From assembly GCF_007677875.1 (NCBI RefSeq), contig NZ_VEDO01000004.1:248001-312000 (forward strand): a DNA stretch of 64,000 bases. Direction: 5' to 3'. Under the pieces are notes generated by a model. That model ran no database searches and had not been told where the DNA came from. It saw nothing but the letters and a program-made list of their open reading frames with translations. Within the stretch, counting starts at the first letter, position 1, and each line of letters opens with the position of its first letter. This document shows positions 61,188-64,000 of the stretch, piece after piece. A program made the position numbers and the translations under genes. The stretch is from Variovorax boronicumulans (GTDB lineage: Bacteria > Pseudomonadota > Gammaproteobacteria > Burkholderiales > Burkholderiaceae_C).

Positions 61188-62918
61188 TCAGCGCCCCAGC
61201 GCACGCAGACCGGTCAGCACGACGGTCGCCAGCCCGAGCACCGCCGTGCACACCTGCCAAAACAGCACCGGGTTGCGCTCCACCAACGGCAACGCGCGTG
61301 GGCGCAGCAGCGCGCCGCCGGGCCGGTGCAGGTCGTGCACGAACTCCGAGACGGCTTCCTGACGGCGCGACGGATCGGGCTGCAAGGCCTTGTGCAGCAC
61401 GGCGTCCAGCCAGGCCGGCAGCTCGGGCCGGTGGTGGCGCAGCGGCACGTAGCGCAGGCATTTCAAGTCCGCGGGCGCGCGCAGCTGCGTGACCTGCAGG
61501 CCGTAGGGCAGCTGGCCGCAGAGCATCTGGTAGGTCAGCACGGCCAGCGCGAACAGGTCGGCGGCGGCCGTGGGTGGGTTGCCCACGAAGTACTCGGGCG
61601 CGGTGTACTGCAGCGAGCCCACGATGCGCGTGGCCTGCAGGGCCGGCGCCGCCTCGGCCAGGCCGGCCACATGGGCGCAGGCGAGATCGATGATCTTCAC
61701 GGTGCCGTTGCGGTCGACCATCACGTTCTCGGGCCGCAGATCCTGGTGCAGCATCTCCTTGCCGTGCAGGGCCTGCAGGCCCTTGGCCAGTTGCGCGACG
61801 AGGCCGCGCACGCTGTCCAGATCGGGCCGCGGGTGGTCGGTCATCCATTGCGCGAGCGTCTGGCCCTCCACGTATTCCATGGCGACGCAGAGGTGTTCGC
61901 GCCCACGCTCGTCTGCCCAGGCCTGCAGCACGTGCGGGCTGCGCACGCGCCGGGCCACCCATTCCTCGAGGAGGAAGCGGTCCAGCGCCTCGGCATCCTC
62001 GCGCAGATCGACGGCCGGCACCTTGACGACGAGTTGGCCGCCGGTCTGCGGATCCAGCGCCAGGAACACCTGGCTGCGCGCGCTTGCATGGAGTTCACGC
62101 ACCAGTGTCCAGCCCTCGAAGACCATGCGTGGCGCCAGCGGCGGCGGCAGCCGCAGCTGGGCGCGTTGGTCCTGCCAGGGCTGGACCTCGTGCGGCGGCA
62201 GCGCGTCGATGCGCAGCAGTTGCACCGTGGCGTCGTCGGTGCTGCCGCGTTCGCGCGCCACCTGCGCGAGCACGCGCGCCGCCCCGTCGAAGTCATGCGG
62301 CCAGCAGGCCAGCGCGGTGTGCACGCTGGCCGCATCCAGCCGCGCGTAGGCGCCGTCGCTGGCCAGCAGGTAGAGCGCCCCCGCTTCGGCCTCCAGGCAG
62401 CGGTGGTCGATCTCGACATGCGGAGCGGCGCCCAGCGCCCGGCCCAGGTAGGACTGCCCGGCGCCCAGGTGCACGCGGTGGTCTTCGGTGAGCTGCTCCA
62501 GCGCCTGCGCGTGGACGCGGTAGATGCGCGTGTCGCCCACGTGCAGCAGGTGGACTTCGCGGCCCTTGAGCACCAGGGCGCTGAAGGTGCAACAGTGGCC
62601 GCGGTCCTTGTCGAAGCGGGCATCGCCGCGCTGGTTCTGCGCATGCAGCCAGGCGTTGGTGGCGCCCAGCACGCGCTGCGCGGCGCGGCGAACGGACCAG
62701 GCCTCGGAGGTGGCGTAGTAGTCGTCGAGGAAGCCGCGCACGGCCGCGGCGCTGGCGATGTGGCTCACGGGGCTCGAGCCGATGCCGTCGGCCAGCGCGA
62801 CGGCGATGCCCTTGAGCTGCAGCGCCGATCCCGTGGGCACGACGGCGCCGTGGAAGTCCTGGTTCAGCCCCTTGCCGCCCGCCAGCGAATGCTGGCCGAG
62901 CGTGACTTCAAGCCGCAC
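61188..62918 (-). CDS. Bifunctional PP2C phosphatase / Ser-Thr kinase, membrane-anchored
   Basis: A 576-aa protein. N-terminal PP2C-like phosphatase (about 1-240: LNQDFHGA, ALADGIGSS, LLASDGAYARL, GSTDDATV), then a eukaryotic-type kinase (about 265-530; Lys in VVKVPAVD, HQDLRPEN loop and IDLACAHV in place of DFG), and a C-terminal membrane helix (about 550-572). Such fusions are common beside nitrate/nitrite assimilation genes in betaproteobacteria. The first 11 bases overlap the nirC end, so co-translation is likely. Confidence 0.88.
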   Translation of the reverse strand: MRLEVTLGQHSLAGGKGLNQDFHGAVVPTGSALQLKGIAVALADGIGSSPVSHIASAAAVRGFLDDYYATSEAWSVRRAAQRVLGATNAWLHAQNQRGDARFDKDRGHCCTFSALVLKGREVHLLHVGDTRIYRVHAQALEQLTEDHRVHLGAGQSYLGRALGAAPHVEIDHRCLEAEAGALYLLASDGAYARLDAASVHTALACWPHDFDGAARVLAQVARERGSTDDATVQLLRIDALPPHEVQPWQDQRAQLRLPPPLAPRMVFEGWTLVRELHASARSQVFLALDPQTGGQLVVKVPAVDLREDAEALDRFLLEEWVARRVRSPHVLQAWADERGREHLCVAMEYVEGQTLAQWMTDHPRPDLDSVRGLVAQLAKGLQALHGKEMLHQDLRPENVMVDRNGTVKIIDLACAHVAGLAEAAPALQATRIVGSLQYTAPEYFVGNPPTAAADLFALAVLTYQMLCGQLPYGLQVTQLRAPADLKCLRYVPLRHHRPELPAWLDAVLHKALQPDPSRRQEAVSEFVHDLHRPGGALLRPRALPLVERNPVLFWQVCTAVLGLATVVLTGLRALGR

Positions 62919-63720
62919 GGCGCTTGGCCGCCGTCTTGTAGTGGGTGGAGTACAGCGTCGCGCCCACGAAGGTCAGGCCGCCCACGAGGTTGCCCAGCAC
63001 GGTGGGGATTTCGTTCCAGACGATGTAGTCCATCAGCGTGAAGTTGCCGCCCAGCATCAGACCGGTGGGGAACAGGAACATGTTGACGATGCTGTGCTCG
63101 AAGCCCATGTAGAAGAACACCATGATGGGCATCCACATGCCGATGGCCTTGCCCGAGACGTTGGTCGACATCATGGCCGCCACCACGCCGGTGGACACCA
63201 TCCAGTTGCACATCACGGCGCGCACGAATAGCGTGAGCATGCCGGCTGCGCCGTGCGCAGAGTAGCCCACCGTGCGGCCCTCGCCGATGTGACCCAGCTT
63301 CTCGCCGATGGCGTTGGGCGCCTCGGAAAAGCCGAAGGTGAAGATGATGGCCATGAACACGGCCACCGTCAGCGCACCCGCGAAGTTGCCGCAGAACACC
63401 AACCCCCAGTTGCGCAGCACGCCGCGCCAGGTGGCGCCGGGCCGTTTGTCGAGCACCGCGAGCGGCGTCAGTGTGAACACGCCGGTCAGCAGATCGAAAC
63501 CCAGCAGGTACAGCATGATGAAGCCGACCGGGAACAGCACGGCGCCCAGCAGCGGGTTGCCGGTGTTGACCGTGACGCTGACCGCGAAGGCGGCCGCCAG
63601 CGAGAGGATGGCGCCGGCCATGTAGGACCGGATCAGCGTGTCGCGCGTGGACATCAAGAGCTTGGATTCACCGGCATCGACCATCTTGGTCACGAATTCG
63701 GTGGGAGCGAGGTAGGCCAT
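62908..63720 (-). CDS. nirC: Formate/nitrite channel (FNT family, NirC-like)
   Basis: A 270-aa six-helix channel of the FNT family. The pore His is in FEHSIVNMFLFP, and the VNTGNP, TGVFTL and CNWMVSTG signatures are visible. Nitrite is the likely substrate given the nirD gene upstream. An Arg (LFVRAVMCNW) lies where the family often has Lys. It is 28 bases from nirD. Confidence 0.9.
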   Translation of the reverse strand: MAYLAPTEFVTKMVDAGESKLLMSTRDTLIRSYMAGAILSLAAAFAVSVTVNTGNPLLGAVLFPVGFIMLYLLGFDLLTGVFTLTPLAVLDKRPGATWRGVLRNWGLVFCGNFAGALTVAVFMAIIFTFGFSEAPNAIGEKLGHIGEGRTVGYSAHGAAGMLTLFVRAVMCNWMVSTGVVAAMMSTNVSGKAIGMWMPIMVFFYMGFEHSIVNMFLFPTGLMLGGNFTLMDYIVWNEIPTVLGNLVGGLTFVGATLYSTHYKTAAKRRAA

Positions 63721-63748
63721 GTGGGTCTCTGTGGAAAAGAAGAGGGGG

Positions 63749-64000
63749 TCAGTTCAAGGCGACCAGAACGCGGCCGTCTTCGACGCGCACGGCATGCACG
63801 GCGACCGAATGCTCGGGCGCTTCGAGGCACTCGCCCGTGGCGAGGTCGAAGTGGTTCTTGTAGAGCGGCGATGCGACGACGGTGCGCTCGCCCAGGCTGC
63901 CGATGAGTCCGCGCGCGAGCACGCTGGCGCCGGACTTGGGGTCGATGTTGTCGATGGCGTGGACGCGGTCGTCGCCGAGCCGGAACACGGCCACATGGTG
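63749..64000 (-). CDS. nirD: Nitrite reductase small subunit NirD (partial, off right edge)
   Basis: At least 84 residues, open to the edge; the visible GTG at 63994 is internal because the frame continues upstream without a start. Rieske-like fold: VAVFRLGDDRVHAIDN, ASPLYKNHFDLATGECLE, and VHAVRVEDGRVLV. The Rieske cluster ligands are not present, as is normal for NirD. It assists NirB in reducing nitrite to ammonia; nirB is presumably just outside the window. Confidence 0.88.
   Translation of the reverse strand, partial: HHVAVFRLGDDRVHAIDNIDPKSGASVLARGLIGSLGERTVVASPLYKNHFDLATGECLEAPEHSVAVHAVRVEDGRVLVALN

Overview
The window is about 64 kb of very GC-rich chromosomal DNA with almost gap-free, oppositely oriented operons. 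Gene content and order (pyrG–eno–ftsB; dapA–bamC–MBL hydrolase; parE–parC; tctDE–tctBA; a nirD–nirC–kinase/phosphatase block) point to a betaproteobacterium, most likely Burkholderiales/Comamonadaceae. This is inference from gene order and protein style, not from a database search. I see no rRNA, tRNA, CRISPR array, IS element or phage genes. Large antisense ORFs occur throughout and are shadows of the GC-rich coding strands.

Left third (1–25.5 kb), mostly housekeeping: a small secreted protein; two tandem EAL–HDOD signalling paralogs; a DUF455 ferritin-like protein; a gamma-carbonic-anhydrase-like protein; Hsp33 (hslO). A leftward operon follows: pyrG, DUF1330, eno, ftsB, pnuC and a nadR-like kinase. 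Then come coaBC, a small membrane protein and dut, a SlyD-type isomerase, a RoxA-type ribosomal oxygenase, an Ala-rich lipoprotein, the dapA–bamC–metallo-hydrolase operon, an MFS transporter with a 40-aa protein and a methyltransferase, and parE–lytic transglycosylase–parC.

Middle (25.5–44 kb): a PhoX-type Tat phosphatase with a clear Pho-box-like site, then a leftward cluster of DUF2126 transglutaminase, an ATP-grasp/alpha-E fusion, transglutaminase, RidA and an unusual SDR. On the other side of a frameshifted comEC is a second, rightward ATP-grasp and alpha-E pair, followed by a large PAS–GGDEF–EAL protein. The two ATP-grasp/alpha-E/transglutaminase sets form a predicted peptide-ligase/peptidase-like system of unknown product.

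Right third (44–64 kb): three small genes, an I78-type inhibitor lipoprotein, an Hsp15-like S4 protein, and a PAS–sigma-54 activator. The activator is followed by a 1178-aa protein that appears to fuse an N-terminal domain, a DyP-type peroxidase and a cytochrome P450; this is the most unusual gene in the window. Next is a scarred region (a 5'-truncated gene abutting a LuxR remnant), a cyclase–ATPase–TPR protein, a probable pseudogene, the tctDE two-component system with tctBA transporter genes (no tctC), and finally the start of a nitrite assimilation cluster (kinase/phosphatase, nirC and partial nirD running off the right edge).

Best leads: the DyP–P450 fusion; the duplicated ATP-grasp/alpha-E/transglutaminase cluster around a broken comEC; the divergent deletion scar at about 52.6 kb; and three sites with 11-bp-period direct repeats typical of OmpR/PhoB-family regulators.
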